Below are positions 25,838 to 38,650 of a stretch of DNA of 64,000 nt, piece by piece (position 1 is the stretch's first letter; each line of letters starts with the position of its first letter). This DNA is from Trochalopteron elliotii. Lineage: Eukaryota; Chordata; Aves; Passeriformes; Leiothrichidae. Made by a program: the position numbers and the translations under genes. Below the pieces are notes generated by a model. It saw only the letters and a program-made list of their open reading frames with translations. It made no database searches and was not told where the DNA came from. Where the stretch lies: contig JANPWX010000548.1 in NCBI GenBank assembly GCA_024734555.1, positions 1,506,482 through 1,570,481 on the forward strand, written 5' to 3'.

Positions 25838-26265
25838 ATCTAACCCCCCTCCCTCCGAATTATTATACTTCTGCCACTAGGGGCTTTCAGGCAAAAATAT
25901 GGGAATAGGAATAACAGTTCTTTACTAGGAATCTTAAAAATACAAATGTAGTAGTCCAAAAAACAAGCAAACAAACAAAAATCCTAGAAACCCTGACAAA
26001 GTTAGAATATGACCGGACACCCCATTGGTCAGGGTGTTGGAAGCAGTCCCAATAAATCTTCCTGGAGTAACAGATGTGGTTCTGTTGGAATAGAGATGAC
26101 TCTGTAGAAGGGTCCAGTGGTGGCAGGAATGGTCCAGTCCTTCTTGGGGAATCCAGTGCAAACAGGCTGTGCTGCTGTTCTGAATCCCAGGTTTTATCCA
26201 GGTAGGAATGCTGGGCTCCTCCCCCTGGGATGATGTAATTGTATCAGCCATGCAGTGAGCCTCAA

Positions 26266-26457
26266 TGGCCCATTAACAGCAGATACCCCTGGAGGGAGGA
26301 CAGGTTTTGGAAGAGATAAAAAACACTGCCCCAGCTGGTTTTAACAGCTGGCCCATTAACAGAAGACACCTGCCCTGTCCCCCCTGGAGTTATGAAGAAT
26401 GGGTTATAGAAGAGATAAAGAAAAAAACAAAACACCTCCCCAACCAGTTTCGACAGA
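26266..26457. repeat. Imperfect tandem duplication in LTR U3
   Basis: TGGCCCATTAACAG occurs at 26266 and again at 26349, 83 bp apart. Both copies then carry an ...AGA-ACCC/ACC...CTGGAG stretch, GAAGAGATAAA, and a CCCCAGC/CCCCAAC-GGTTT/AGTTT end. The second copy is longer (about 109 bp). Repeated U3 blocks are typical of retroviral enhancers. Confidence 0.8.
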
Positions 26458-26504
26458 TGGAAAACAGAATTCACATTTTTGTTTACATATTGCAATCCAA
26501 GACA

Positions 26505-29500
26505 AAGGCCCTAATGGAGAGCAATGGAGAAGGGGAAGGCTGTATGCACATGGCAGTTGACAGGTGAAAGCTGAGCTCCTTTTGGGTTTCTCTTTAGTTA
26601 CAGATGTGGCAGGAAGTTCCAGTGGAATTAAAAGAATAAAAAAAATCACAGAACCCACCCCAGGAGCGTTGGGAGGTGTGGGCAGGACAGGTCTGTCACA
26701 GGAACAAAGGCAATGTTTGCACACTTTGAAAGGGCAGCCATTGACGCGCCTGACAAGAGATGTGAAAAGGATCTTTGATTTGAGCCACAGTTTGACAGCT
26801 CTCAATGTGTATGAGGCTGAATCAGTTCCTTTTTTTGATATAAGGGGTCTCCTAAGTGACCAACAAATCTTGTTGGTGGCTCCTCAGCCAAGGCAGAGGG
26901 GAGCCAGGAGCTCCTTCCAGCCCAGGGAGGGTCAGGGCTGCTCCAGCCCCAGCTGAATCCAGTGGCTGCAGGAGTGTCACCAGCCCAGAAATGTCAATAA
27001 ACCCCCTGACACACATCCCACTGGGGAACAGGGGGAGATGAAGGGAGATGCAGAGCTCTCTGTGCCTCTCTCCTTGCCCAAAACCCCTTTGCCTGAAAGC
27101 AGGATGGCCAAAGGCAAGCACAGAATTGGTCTGGAAGCCCCTGTATGGCCTGAATCCTGGGCTATCCATGACCAGTCCTGGACAGTTCAGTGCTGCCTTA
27201 GACACCACTGGGACAAACAGCAGGAGCTTTAGCAGGGTCTGGCACTGGGGGGACAGCAAGCTTCGGGTTTAATTGCCTTGGGTGACATTTGGTTATATTT
27301 AAATATTTTAAGGGATGCTGGCTGGGTGCTTCTCACCACTTGTTACACGTCTGCAGCCTCAGGGTTGTAGTTCTCTAGTTTGTATTTCTGCTAGTCAGAC
27401 ATGAGTGAATACACACATAAGTGAATGTCTCAGCATTGTGTGTCAGAGAGGGACAGGCATAAATACAGAGATGGAAATTTCCCAAACATGTTTGTCATAA
27501 GGTCAGATAAGTGGAGAGAAGCCTGATCCAGCAAATAATTAATAGCAGATTTTTAAAGCAGGAAAAATCATCTTGTTTGTTACAATTCATGGTTGTAAAA
27601 TGGGACTATGTTGTGCTGAATTTATGAGGGAAATCCTCAAACCTCTGTTTATTTTTTAGTGCCAGATGAGTCAGTTTTGTTATCCTTAGCAATAATCTGT
27701 GATATAATGAAAAATTTGGTATGATTTATACAGAAGGATTTTTGTCCTCATTGTAAATAAACACTGTTCATTTTGTACCATTAGGCTGAATCAAGAAATA
27801 TGTGGTTTAAGATGCAGTTTACAAGCTCGTGCATATCAGAAATGATAAATAGCATGACAATCTTTTTGGAAAGGATGTAAGTCTTCATGCTTCCAGGACA
27901 TAAGATAACCTCTAATTAATGGGGGCTAGTAAGAATTCTTTCCTGTCAGCAAGTTATTCCATAATTGCCTTCTGTAAGGCTTCCTGTCCTTTCCTCTGAA
28001 GCAGCTGCTGTGCTTCTGCAGGAACAGGATGATAAAATCAATAAATCCCTGGCCCACTCCTATACCACTGTGAATGTCTTTTTTTGATGGGAACTTTTCA
28101 TCCACCCAAGACACAGGCTCAGTTTGCTTTGTTTGCAAGGCAAAAACTGCTGAATGCTGAGGCAGGAGAAATGACTTGCTTCCTTTGGTGATGTCTTCAC
28201 TTGTGACAGGAAAAACAAAGCCCAAATCCTTCAACTCATGTGTTGGCACGTAGCAAGGAAGGTAATTTTTTTCAAGAACTTCACCTGGAGAAGCAGTTGG
28301 TTGTGTTGTTAGTGTGGACTCACAGTACAAATATCCATCTAATAGAGGCAGAGAAAAGCATAGCTCCTGAGAGATTGTCTGGGTAAAAGAAATCTCACCC
28401 CAACCATCCTCTGAGCTTTGGAGCTGTGTTTAGGAAGCCTTCTGCTTTCCTCTGGCCCCCAACTCTCTTGTTTAATTTCCTCCTAATATTTCCACTTGTC
28501 TTCACCAAAACTACTGTTGGACTAAAACCTTATTTTTGCTTTGTAATAGGTAGGCCTCCAAAATGACCTGATGGTTGCAGTCACTGGGTTCTAAGATAAA
28601 TGGAGGAAATGGCTCTCTGGAAGTGCCTTTGGCCTTTTGTCTGTCCTATAAAGCAGCTGAGGGATTGGCATAGGCTGAGACAGGCTTATCTTAACGTTAA
28701 ACTAATTGAAAGTTGGTGCAATGAATCACGTCTAATGTGTCATTGGAAAGGAGGTTTCTTGATCTTTAGATAATAATGCAGTCTAAGATAATATATATCC
28801 ACTTTTTAAATGGTAGGAAGTAGGCTGGGAGAGGGAATATTTATAATGGGTGATAAAACTGCAGATGCACACACCTGGTTTGGGAAGATGGTTTTCCTGC
28901 AGGTCAGGGTCTGAGCCAATTAAAGGAAGCCCTAACTGCACATGAATGACCTTTTTTTTTTTTTTGGTTGTCCTCTAGGCAATCCAGCAACAGGACACTT
29001 TCCTGAGGTGTATTTGCAATTCCCTCCCTCCCCTCCTTCTCCCATCAGTGTCAAATCTTGAATTATATTGTCTCCTTTTTTTCTTTTTTTTTTTCTCTTG
29101 TTTGGACATGGACCAGGAAAAATGAATCTGATTCATGCCTCACATCCCTGTGACTTCAAGAGGTTGCACTGATCATCAGCTACTAGCTGTGAATAAAGCC
29201 TTCAAACCTTATTTAAACATCACAGCACTAATTATGGCTTCCTTAAGTAAAATGCTCTTGAGCTATAATTACCCATAAGACTATATATTGGCAGTGACAC
29301 AAGAAATTGTATTACAGGATTGTACCAGGGGGTTGAGCTCACCCTACTGTCTCAGTCAATCCAATCTGCTGAGAAGGACAAATGCAGGAGTCAGAGTTAG
29401 CAGTGGGAAGCCATCCCTGTGTTCTGCCCAGCCCCAACAGATGCAGAAAACTCATTTAATATTCAGCATGCACTATTCAGTTTACAGCTCTGCTCCCAGT

Positions 29501-30289
29501 TCTCAGCCCATGCAAACAGATGTTGATCAGCTGAATATTGATCTCCATCAGGTCAAGTTTCAGTTCCCAGTGCAGAGATCTCTTCCCCTTGTGTTTAATG
29601 TGAAGTGCACTGTTAATCACCACCAAAGAGGGAAACAACTCTAATGCAGGTTTTGGGGTTTTTTTAAAAGGAAACAGGGAATTTTGGAGGGCAATTCTGG
29701 TATAACAGACACTCTTGACCTTGGAGTGTTCACTGCTCACTCCATCCCTTTGTAGCATGAAACACACAAATCAAACAGGACTGGAAATTTGGAACAAGTT
29801 CAGACTTTAGAATGGATGGAGGTTTGGGATTAGAACAGACATTTTCCTGCTATCCTCTGTAAACCCACACTCCCTTCCAGTGCACCATCATGTAGTTTCT
29901 TTTAATAAAAAATACATGAGCAGCATAAAACCTCTCATTCCTGCTTGTTTGAATTGACTTTTGTTATTTGCCCCTACAATCTGTTGGCTGCATGACACTG
30001 ATTTCCAGCTAAAACAATTTACTCATCAATTACTTTCACAGACAACAATTTCAAGCAATTAAGATAATTAAGAAAGTGCTTTTGTACTGTTAAATACATC
30101 TGTGAAGAGCTTTTAAAAGATACAGCATGAGATGCTAAAATTCACTTTGTTTTTCCTTAGATATTAGCAGGGGAAATCATCAGAAAACCCAGTAAATGTT
30201 TTATGCTCCTCCACCTACATATGTAAGACAGCTACCAGAATTGCAAATTCTTTTAAATTGGAGACTGCCTGCTTTCTTCCACAAAACTG
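26505..30289. other. Unannotated sequence after the LTR
   Basis: I recognise no gene. A GC-richer patch at 26880-27240 carries overlapping frames on both strands (135 codons on minus), typical of chance. T-rich runs occur at 28952-28965 and 29072-29098. 28680-28800 is AT-rich with homeobox-like TAAT cores but nothing diagnostic. Confidence 0.55.
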
Positions 30290-30424
30290 CTTTGTGGGTT
30301 TTTGGTTTTGTTTTTGTTTGGGGTTTTTTGTTTGGTTGGTTTTTTTTGGTTTTTTGTTTTTTTTTTTGTTTGTTTTGTTTTGGTTTTTTTTGTTTGTTTG
30401 TTTTTTTGTTTTTTTTTTTTGTTA
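30290..30424. repeat. G/T-only tract (GTTTT-rich)
   Basis: From about 30294 to 30422 the plus strand contains almost only G and T, in words such as ggtttt, gtttgttt and runs of up to 12 T. Phe/Val/Trp-rich open frames on + and Lys/Asn/Gln-rich frames on - are artefacts of this composition. Confidence 0.93.
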
Positions 30425-33400
30425 AATAACCCACTTTTGCTCCACTGTGTGGGTGAAAAACATATATCTATTCCATGCTCATTGCTGCTGGTTTCCACGT
30501 GCCTGGTGATGCTGCAGCAGCACTGCAGGGTTTGTCTTTAGCCCTGCCTGCACACAGCTCTGCAGAGCACATCCCCTCTGTCCCTCGGGCAGAATTCAGG
30601 ACTAAAAGGGCGTTTGCTGAGGGGTTGATTGGAATTTAAGCAGATTTTGCATATGCACAGAACAGGGGTGGAAAAGCACACGGCGTTTGTGTGGGAATGA
30701 GGCACACGAAGGCACCAGAGCTGTAAGGATCTGTAATTAGCAGACACAATTCTGGTTCAAAGAGTGCTTCAATTTAAGTGCAAATTATTAAGTTTGAGGA
30801 GAGTGCCTAAAAAATTACTAAAGCATTTCATGATTATGAAGAAGACTTTAATTCAGGAGATAATTTCCACACTCTCACCTGAAGGCATTACTATTTTCTG
30901 TCAACCTGTTCCCCTCCTGCCCTTTTTAATAAGACTAAGCTGTGGATTCCAAACATCACTCTTGGCTCTTGTTTTACGAAGCCTTTTTCCCTGATTGTGG
31001 CTAAAAAAGTTCTTGTTACATCCTGATTTTCATGGATTATTTAAGAGGAGGTAAAAAGAGCAGTGAAAAACTCAGGCCTAGGATCTCACAGACATTGCCA
31101 TGGCCTCTCTTGCATCCGTTTAAAGCAAGTATTTCACTTCCTTGGGATTCTGAAAATGTGTACATTTGACTTCTAAACACACAATAGGTGCAATGTTGGA
31201 ACCAGTTTTACACAGGTGTGACTCTTGGGTTTTGATGGAGTTTCTACATATTATTCACTGGCAGAGGAAGTGAATAAATCCTCTGGAGCTTTGAAGACAG
31301 AGCTACAACAGGAACTGACAGAGAGCAAGTCTTCTTTTTGAAAGTGAAGCACAGGAATGAATTTAAAATGCGTTTTTATATGTATACATACAGACATGGG
31401 GGAAAAAAAATCACAGAAAGGAAGAATCTTTTGTTGTGAAGTCAAAATTCCCTTTACAACCATGACAGATAACCCTGGACTGACAACAGCCATCACTTTT
31501 GTAAATACTGTAAAAATACATTGGAAAATCTTATCACCTGAGTGCATAAAATCTCTGAGAGATCAGTGAGGTGCATTCATTCTCCTCCCTGTGTTTCACC
31601 TGAATCCCTTTCTCCAGAGATTTTCACAAACATTGAAAAGATTAATGTCCAAATATAAACACAATGAGAAAAAACTCATCATTGAGCAGGGCTAAAAGAA
31701 AAGGAAATAGCTGATTTAATTAAGGTTTTTTTGTGATGATTCAGACCAACATAAATCTCAATGAAAGGACAAAAATAATTACAGGTAATTAATGCCAAAG
31801 TATCTAAAGCTAAGGAATTTAGTTAGCCTTGAGCACAGTACACAACCCACCCAGTTCTTCTTTCTGTAGATAACATAGTGCATCCACTAATTTAGGTTAT
31901 GGAGTTTCTTTTACACTTGTAATTATTTTTAATACTGACACTTCTTTGGCCATAAGGGAAACAGTGCTGATAGCACAATGAAGCCAAACTGTCTAAAACA
32001 TAGAAGCTTTTTTTGTTTTGTTATTCCTGGGGCTAAAATGGCATGAGTCAAAAACAAATTAAATCCATCATTCTGCCACTGGATAGAGCAGTGAGATGCA
32101 AACAAATGTGGTTTTTTTTTCTATCTCTGGTTGAGGCTCAGTAGTGTTTCTCAGCTATTATTTTGTTTTCAATGTGTCAAAAAAGCAACTCTTCAGTGGC
32201 AATTTTTTTTATATCAGTGTTATGGTGAAATTGAAGTTTTGATTTCAAAGATGCAATTTTTAATGAAGATCTGTTTCATGCACATACCTTCCAGAAGTAG
32301 TTTAAAAGACAAATATTGGAAAGAGAAATAGAAAATTTTGCCATTGGATAAGAGCTGCAGGACCACAATCTGGATGGACTAGATTGAGAGTATGGATTTA
32401 AATGATACATTTTGGTAGTTCAGAAAGAAAAGCATTTTGGGGGGTGTTAGATCCCACTCTATATATTTCCCTTTCTTTGGATCGTTGGAGATGAAAGCTA
32501 ATGTCCATAGGTAGGTTTCCCCCTCACCACTTAGGGGCTTCACAGCAAAAAAATGATGGAAGTATGACAATATGAATTAGATCTTAAGTTTCCATATCAG
32601 ATAACTTACATTTATGCAGGTGGGAAGCAACAAATTTTTGGAATTTTAAACCACAACTGGAAAAAGTGAGCACAAAAATCTGGGGCACGTTCATTATGGA
32701 AATAAATTCATGACCAGAGCTGGTGCTTTCTTACGATTTTCTTTGTCCCCATCTGTGGTATTTTTCTTCTTCTCTGTGAAAGAAGAATCTTTGATGTAAC
32801 TCCTCCTAATTCAGCTGCCTTTTAGACATGTGTCCTGAGTTATCCACCTAGTGAAGTTATGTATTTTAGTGAAATCAAATCTGATCTAGAGAAATGATAT
32901 TAGGGAAACATCTCTATCTCACCATGGAATTAAAACAGCAGCAATGAGCCCTGTCAGCACTTGGGGATATTCAACCTCAAAGGAGCAAAATGAGCCCTGT
33001 TAGGGATGAAGGGTAGATCCCACTTGGGTGAGAGTTAACTCTAAAGGGAAGTTTGACTGGAAAATGAACAAAAAAAAAAAGCCAGTCTACATTTTTGAGT
33101 AGTGCTGATTGTGGAATTGTTTGCTTTTGTGTTCCACAAAATGCACGGACAAGCTTCTGCTCCCTGGAGCAGTGGGGCTGGGTGTCACAGGAATGTGCCC
33201 CTGTCTGAGTGACGGGTGGCACAGACAGCAAATTGCCCGAAACAACGAAACAGGGGTTTGGTTTTACAATCTGCAAACGAGCTGAGGTTTGGTTTGTGTG
33301 GCTGGCGGGTCCCGTGGCACTCAGACAAGTCCCAGCCTGAGCCCAGGCAGGTGTGCTCCTCTGCTCCCTCTGTCACACAGGCCCCAGGGGACACGGAGCC

Positions 33401-36400
33401 AGGGCTCCACTGGAGGCTGAGGGACCTTTGCACAGGACTTTGCACAGAGTGGGAGCTCTGGAGGAGCCTGTGCCCTCCAGAACTGCTTCTTGCCATGGGG
33501 TGCAGTCGTGCATGGGGCACTGCAGCCCCAGGGCTCCTGCAGCACCTTCTGCAGCTCTTCTCCTCCTTGCACACAGGCTGTGGCTCTTCAAAAAAAACTC
33601 CTTTTCATATTTCTGCTTGGGACAGTGACCCAAAATCCTGGGAGAGCTCTCTCCTGTTCCCCATTGACTACAGGAGCAGTGGGTGTAGAGCTTTCAGCCC
33701 CCAGTCCCTCCTGATGGGACCAATTCTCCCCGACTGCTGTCACTCAGCTGTGACAACATTGGGGTTCCTGAGAGGGAAACAAACCAAAAATCTCTAGGCT
33801 GCCACCCAAGAGAGGGTGATTTTGATATTTATCCCACAGGATGAGCAGGAGATAAAAGGCAAGTGATCCCCGTGCTTGGTGAGCTCTGAGGAAATATTTT
33901 CCATGCTGAAAATCTCCAAAGGGAGTCAGGAGCACCAGTGCCACCAGCAGCCCTCAGAATGAGCCCTGCCAAGGCACAGCTGAAGAACAGGCCACCCCAA
34001 ACCAGAATAGTCATTGCACTGGGGCACAACAGGAAAAGCCTTCTGTGGTCTGGCATTCAGCAAGATCCCAGCTCTGCAATATGGCCAAAATTCCCTGTCT
34101 TTTTGGGAGAGATGGTGGAAGTTTGTTCCCAAATCCCAGCAAAGGGAAACCACACGTGAACATCCTAAGATGTCATTGTTTCAGAGCAGAAGTTGTAGAA
34201 TTAAGCATTTCCATTGAGGGGGCCACAAAAATAGGAAGTAATGGACTCCATCTCTCTGAAGACCAGCACTTCACACAGTTAAATTAATGGGATTGTGAAA
34301 GCAGCCACTGCCTGAGAGGAGCAGCCATTTTACGGATCTGCTTTGGGTGATTAGGAAAGCAGTTCTAAATCTTTCCCTTCAACTTGTGGAAGTCAAGAGA
34401 GGGACTTCTATTTTGACCATCTAAAAGTCAATGCCTACTTCGTAAAATTTAGTCTTCACATGAGAAAATGGAAGTTAGATAAAGATGTTCCTCTCCCTTT
34501 GTTATGAATATGATTTTTAAAGCCTTCCTGCATCAGAATTTAGGCACAAAACACAAAACCTCAGAATATGCAAATAAATCAATCATTCCTGTGTTATGTA
34601 TCTTCAGAATACGATCCAAAAACAATTCTGGGTGTAGTTTTCAAACTTCAACATTGCATAAACTAAATACCCTGCAGCACAATTGGACTGACATGAATTA
34701 CAAAGTAAAATAAATACACACTGGGATGTGTCTTTTGTTCCTGTTATTTTACTTTTCTTTTTGCCTTTCAAAAGCTGTATTAGAGCCCATAATACTTGAT
34801 AAGTGAAAATTAGAAATGTCATTTAGAAGAGGGAAGTAATTTAATTTTGTACTGTTGATTTCTAACATACATCTATGGAAATGTTCTTGCCTATCCCAGT
34901 GATTTCCCTACCCTCAAATATTTAAGCAAGGAGAGGGCATGTCTGAAAGATGCAAGTAAGGGCTTTTTTTAATAAAAGAATTTACCCTCTGACTTTTACA
35001 AGCAGAGATTTGATTTCTAGATATGAGTTCTTTGCCTACTTTTCAGTAAAATTTTCTTTACAGTCATTTGGAACCCTGTACCCAAGTCTTTATTGTGCAT
35101 GACACTTGGAGCTCTTTTTTATTGACTTAGGCTGCTTCTTGCCAAAGTCAAAAAGGTTGGAAGCAAGGCCACTGGCATGGGAAGAAATGTGTAAAGAGTA
35201 AAACTACATTGGTTGGAAATAAGAGAATTGAAACGAAATAAAAGAATTGAAGCAGAATAAAATGAACTTTTCCCTTTTTATGGTCGTGTTTGCTCCACAG
35301 GCAGTAATGACAGACCCCAACTAAGCTCTCTGGCGTGGGAAGGTGCAGGGATTTCTGTGCATCCAGCACTTTTATTGGCTACCAGAGCCTTGGGATTCAG
35401 CCACATATCCTGGACATGGACAGCAGGGAGATCTTTATCTCAGCACCCCTTATTTCTCAAACTTTTTCTCTACTTTTAATTCCTCGCAGTTGTTTCCTTT
35501 CCCTTCAAAACCTTCTACCTCAGTTTCTCCATTTTTATTCTCCCCTTTTTCTCTTTTCTGAATTCATGTTGGCAGTCTGAAGGTATGAATTATTTGAGGA
35601 CTTGACTTATTGTGGGATTATTTTTGTGTAACTGTACTTTTAAATGACTGCTTTAACTTATATGTATGAAAGTACAAGTTCATATCCTCTCAGCTCTACC
35701 CAAGCAGGAAAACACAAAACTTTTTGGAGATTTTGTTTTACCAGCTCTCATTCTTTCCTCGTGTAGGAGATGATAAGAGGGATCTGATGAGCTCCTAGCA
35801 ATGCCAAAAATCTCAGTTTGTGTTTGCTCAGTTTTCCTTAGCGTGGCCTCAGGTTTGCAAATGCACCAAACCACAAACCCACAGTTCAGTTTGCAAAGGC
35901 CAGAGCACAAGATTTAATATTGACAGGCAAACAAATATCTTATGTATTTCTACTTTATCATTACTCACCTTAGGGAAAAAAATAACAAAACAACAACAAC
36001 AAAACACCATCAGCTTTCAAGGCAAAATTGAGACAAAATTGACAAGTCTCACCTGTGTCCATATTGAAATCAAACCAGACCACAAGTTTCACATTGTTCT
36101 AAAGCAAAACCAAAGGAATATGTAGCTGTGTATTTGAAAGATATTGAACTGACACAAAGTCCTGCTGTTACAGAACTCACCCATGGTATTCATCACCTTA
36201 GAATATGCTCAAGCTGGCAAACCTGAAAAGAGACAACATAAGCAGAAGCAGTTTTTATTTTCCTATCTTTATTCTCTGTGTCTTGGGGATTTTTCCGATT
36301 TATAAAAATACCTCTACATTCTTACAAATAAGTGTACCTGGACCAATTACTCAAGGCAAAGCTGCATGGATAAGTTATTTTTATTATACAAGTTGCTCAG

Positions 36401-38229
36401 AAATTAGCTCCCTCAAGTACCTCTGCACTAAACTATCCAGTCCAAATCCAGAACAAACATTAAGAGTATAAAATAAATGTAATTTTTGAACACCACGTCT
36501 CTCCTGCAGAATGGCATTTCTTTGGGCTACCAATTCAGGAACAGTCTCTGTTCTCCCTCCCCTCACACACACCCTTCTTGGGGGGAGCAGGAGAAGCAGA
36601 AACAGTTGCTGTGAAGGTTGAGAGAATATGGATGGCACTCATAAATTTAAATTGATGTTATTCCCTTCACAGGCTGTGCAAGGTGCTGTTCAAGCTGGTG
36701 AATACTTGAAGGCAAGACCCAGTCATCTCTCCATGCTGCATTAGGTAAGAAAAATAAAGAGAATGAGGACAAAACCCCCCCAAAAAAACAGTGAGAAAAG
36801 ACAAAACCCAGTGGGATAAAATCTAAAGGGTCTTCTGTCCAACAGAAGCCTTTTCCCTGCTGTTGTGAGGGATTTTATGCTTCAAGAAATGTGGATCTGT
36901 TCGTCCTGGCTTCTGCTGTGCCGTATCATGGGGTGACTGTGAGTGCTCATCCAGGAGTAAATCCCTGACTAGAGAGGTTTAAAAAGTAATAGAAAAGTTT
37001 ATGCAATAATAAATAAGACTGCAAGGTCGAAACCTAAAGGTTTTATAGACAACAGAAATCAGAACTCTCCTCTATCAGTCGTTCTGTGGTGGTAAAACTA
37101 AAAATAACACCTCACAAAGAGCTGCTCTGTTCCCCCCCCCCCCTTTTTTTTTTTACCTTAGAATGAAAACATTCCATTTAAAATTAACTTGTTTTGACCA
37201 AGCAACACAAAGGTAAAATATGAAAACAAAATAAGTCAGCGTTTGGCACCCGGTGTTTCCAGCTGAAACTCCTATAAATATTGCCTGGGCTTATGTGCTC
37301 ACCCTTCCTGGATTTGGGCAGCAGCTTAGGGAGGTTTGTCTCCTCCACCTCAGCTCCCACAGCAGTGGGAAGCTGGAAAAACAAACTGGATGTACTGCAC
37401 ACAGGCACCCAGCCAAGTGCACCTGGAAAAGGGAAATAATGTTTTGAAAGGGAAATAGATGCAATCCACGAGCACAGGACTATGCAAGAACCACCAGCAG
37501 AGATCAGGTGGCAAAATGTGTCTAGGAGGGAGTGGAGGAAAAATGAGAGTTAGCAGGACTATCATTATTTAAGGACAGTGAGGAGCTTCCTCCCACAAGG
37601 TCCAGAGTGCCATAAAATATGATTAACATTAATGGAATTAAAGACAATTTGTGTCTTTCAAGAATAAAATTCATGCTCCTACAACTGTAGCCTCGGGATT
37701 TTGATAGGAAAATGAAGGAGTGGAAGTAGAATGATTTATGTGAAGATTCCTTTGTTCGAGTCAGCGACATCTAATAGCCCAAGGAAGAATGAAAACTACA
37801 TTTTAATGAGAAATAAATTCTCATATTAGACAGAGGGAAAGAGAAAATAAACCATCTTTTTAAAAAGAAAGAAGCATGGAAATTAAAATACATAAATTGA
37901 AAGTATGTGATTTCCTGGGAGAAAAACAAACTGTGTTTGGGTTTTTTGTTTGCTTGGATGTTACAATTTTTAAAAACAGAAGTAATTGTAGCATTTTACA
38001 TTTTCACACTGATTAGTTCTCCATGTCCCAAGCAAATGGTTGGAATTCTGCACAGATGACACAACTGAAATGGAAGGGCTCATTCTTACAGAGATGCAGT
38101 TGTGTGTAGGGTATTTTTTGCTCAAAGAGTGATAAAAAGCAAACTGGATATACAATGCATAAATGAAAGTGAAGAAAGGTCTTTTGTACTTTTGATTTAT
38201 CTTTACATTAAATCTTTTTTTCTTCCAAG
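30425..38229. other. Unannotated sequence upstream of the candidate exon
   Basis: I recognise no gene. A GC- and CpG-richer patch at 33140-33780 carries the 193-codon plus frame 33216-33797 with overlapping minus frames. I regard these as chance. A CAA-rich run lies at 35986-36005 and a poly-C/poly-T junction at 37132-37154. 36890-37095 has a worn repeat-like look without clear ends. Confidence 0.55.
37132..37154. repeat. Poly-C followed by poly-T
   Basis: Twelve C (37132-37143) run directly into eleven T (37144-37154), a 23-base pure pyrimidine homopolymer junction. Confidence 0.95.
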
Positions 38230-38331
38230 AAGCGGATGTAGCATCAGTTACAGCTCTATCTGAATATTCTCACATTTTTGTAGAGGAGCCAAAGAATATA
38301 CAGTTTACAGAAATCTCCAGAACTGCTTCAG
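38230..38331 (+). CDS. Candidate internal coding exon, 34 codons, product unknown
   Basis: An acceptor with a long pyrimidine run (aatctttttttcttccaag, ending 38229) and a near-consensus donor (CAG|GTGAGA, GT at 38332-38333) bracket 102 bp. In one frame it is stop-free and starts and ends in phase 1, so it could be skipped or included without shifting the frame. The 33 whole codons read ADVASVTALSEYSHIF, then VEEPKNIQFTEISRTAS. The other two frames contain stops. There are no cysteines, no glycine repeat and no membrane segment. Phase 1-1 exons are common in extracellular modular proteins, but I cannot assign a family. The surrounding DNA is AT-rich and intron-like. The nearby exons would lie outside what I can recognise here. 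A chance bracket remains possible. Confidence 0.38.
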
Positions 38332-38650
38332 GTGAGATGACAGATACAGCTACAACTTCCTACCCCGAGTTCCCCCTCTGCCTGACAGCCAAACCAAGCA
38401 ACACAAAACGGGAAACAAATCAAAACAAAATAAAGCCACAGATGGATTCACAGCTGCACTTTGTATTCAGGAAGGTAGAATGTCAAGAAAATCTGGCCAG
38501 TCTGTGCTGAAACTCTCACGGCATTAAATGGAAACTCAGTTTCACTGCATCAAGTGCAATCGAGGCTTTCATAAGGTAACAACAGAAATACTTACTGTAA
38601 TTGCAAAAAAAAATCTAAAAAAAATTATTTGTTTAAAATGCCTTCACACT
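38332..38650. other. Unannotated sequence between candidate exon and CR1
   Basis: Ordinary AT-rich sequence with short A-runs near 38606-38625. If 38230-38331 is an exon, this is the start of its downstream intron. Confidence 0.5.

Larger units (their letters stand above)
25772..26504 (-). mobile_element. Complete solo LTR of a songbird endogenous retrovirus, antisense
   Basis: The left end TGTCTTGG (25772-25779) and right end CCAAGACA (26497-26504) are perfect 8-bp inverted repeats. The element is flanked by the 5-bp duplication AAGGC (25767-25771 and 26505-26509). The length is 733 bp. On the minus strand a TATA-like ATAAAA (26192-26197) precedes a degenerate poly(A) signal AGTAAA (25921-25926) by about 270 bp, so the LTR reads leftward. 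The sequence resembles from memory a widespread songbird LTR with a leftward U5 containing 'ccctccctccgaattattat'. No gag, pol or env remains between two LTRs, so this is a solo LTR. Internal features are a U3 tandem duplication and a 16-bp hairpin, listed separately. Confidence 0.92.

Noticed and set aside
30196..30541. Phe/Val-rich and Lys/Asn-rich open frames (also at 40859-41315)
   Set aside because: Compositional artefacts of the G/T-only tracts.
33216..33797. 193-codon plus-strand frame in a GC-richer patch
   Set aside because: Overlapping frames on both strands and no family-like motif; length is within chance for the local composition.
36673..36744. Acceptor (ttcccttcacag) and donor (TTAG|GTAAGA) around 72 bp
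   Set aside because: The only open frame ends in TAG exactly at the donor, so it cannot be an internal coding exon.
36890..37095. Possible decayed LTR or other repeat
   Set aside because: There is a TATAAAA on minus and AATAAA on plus, but no matching ends or target duplication; the signals contradict each other in strand.
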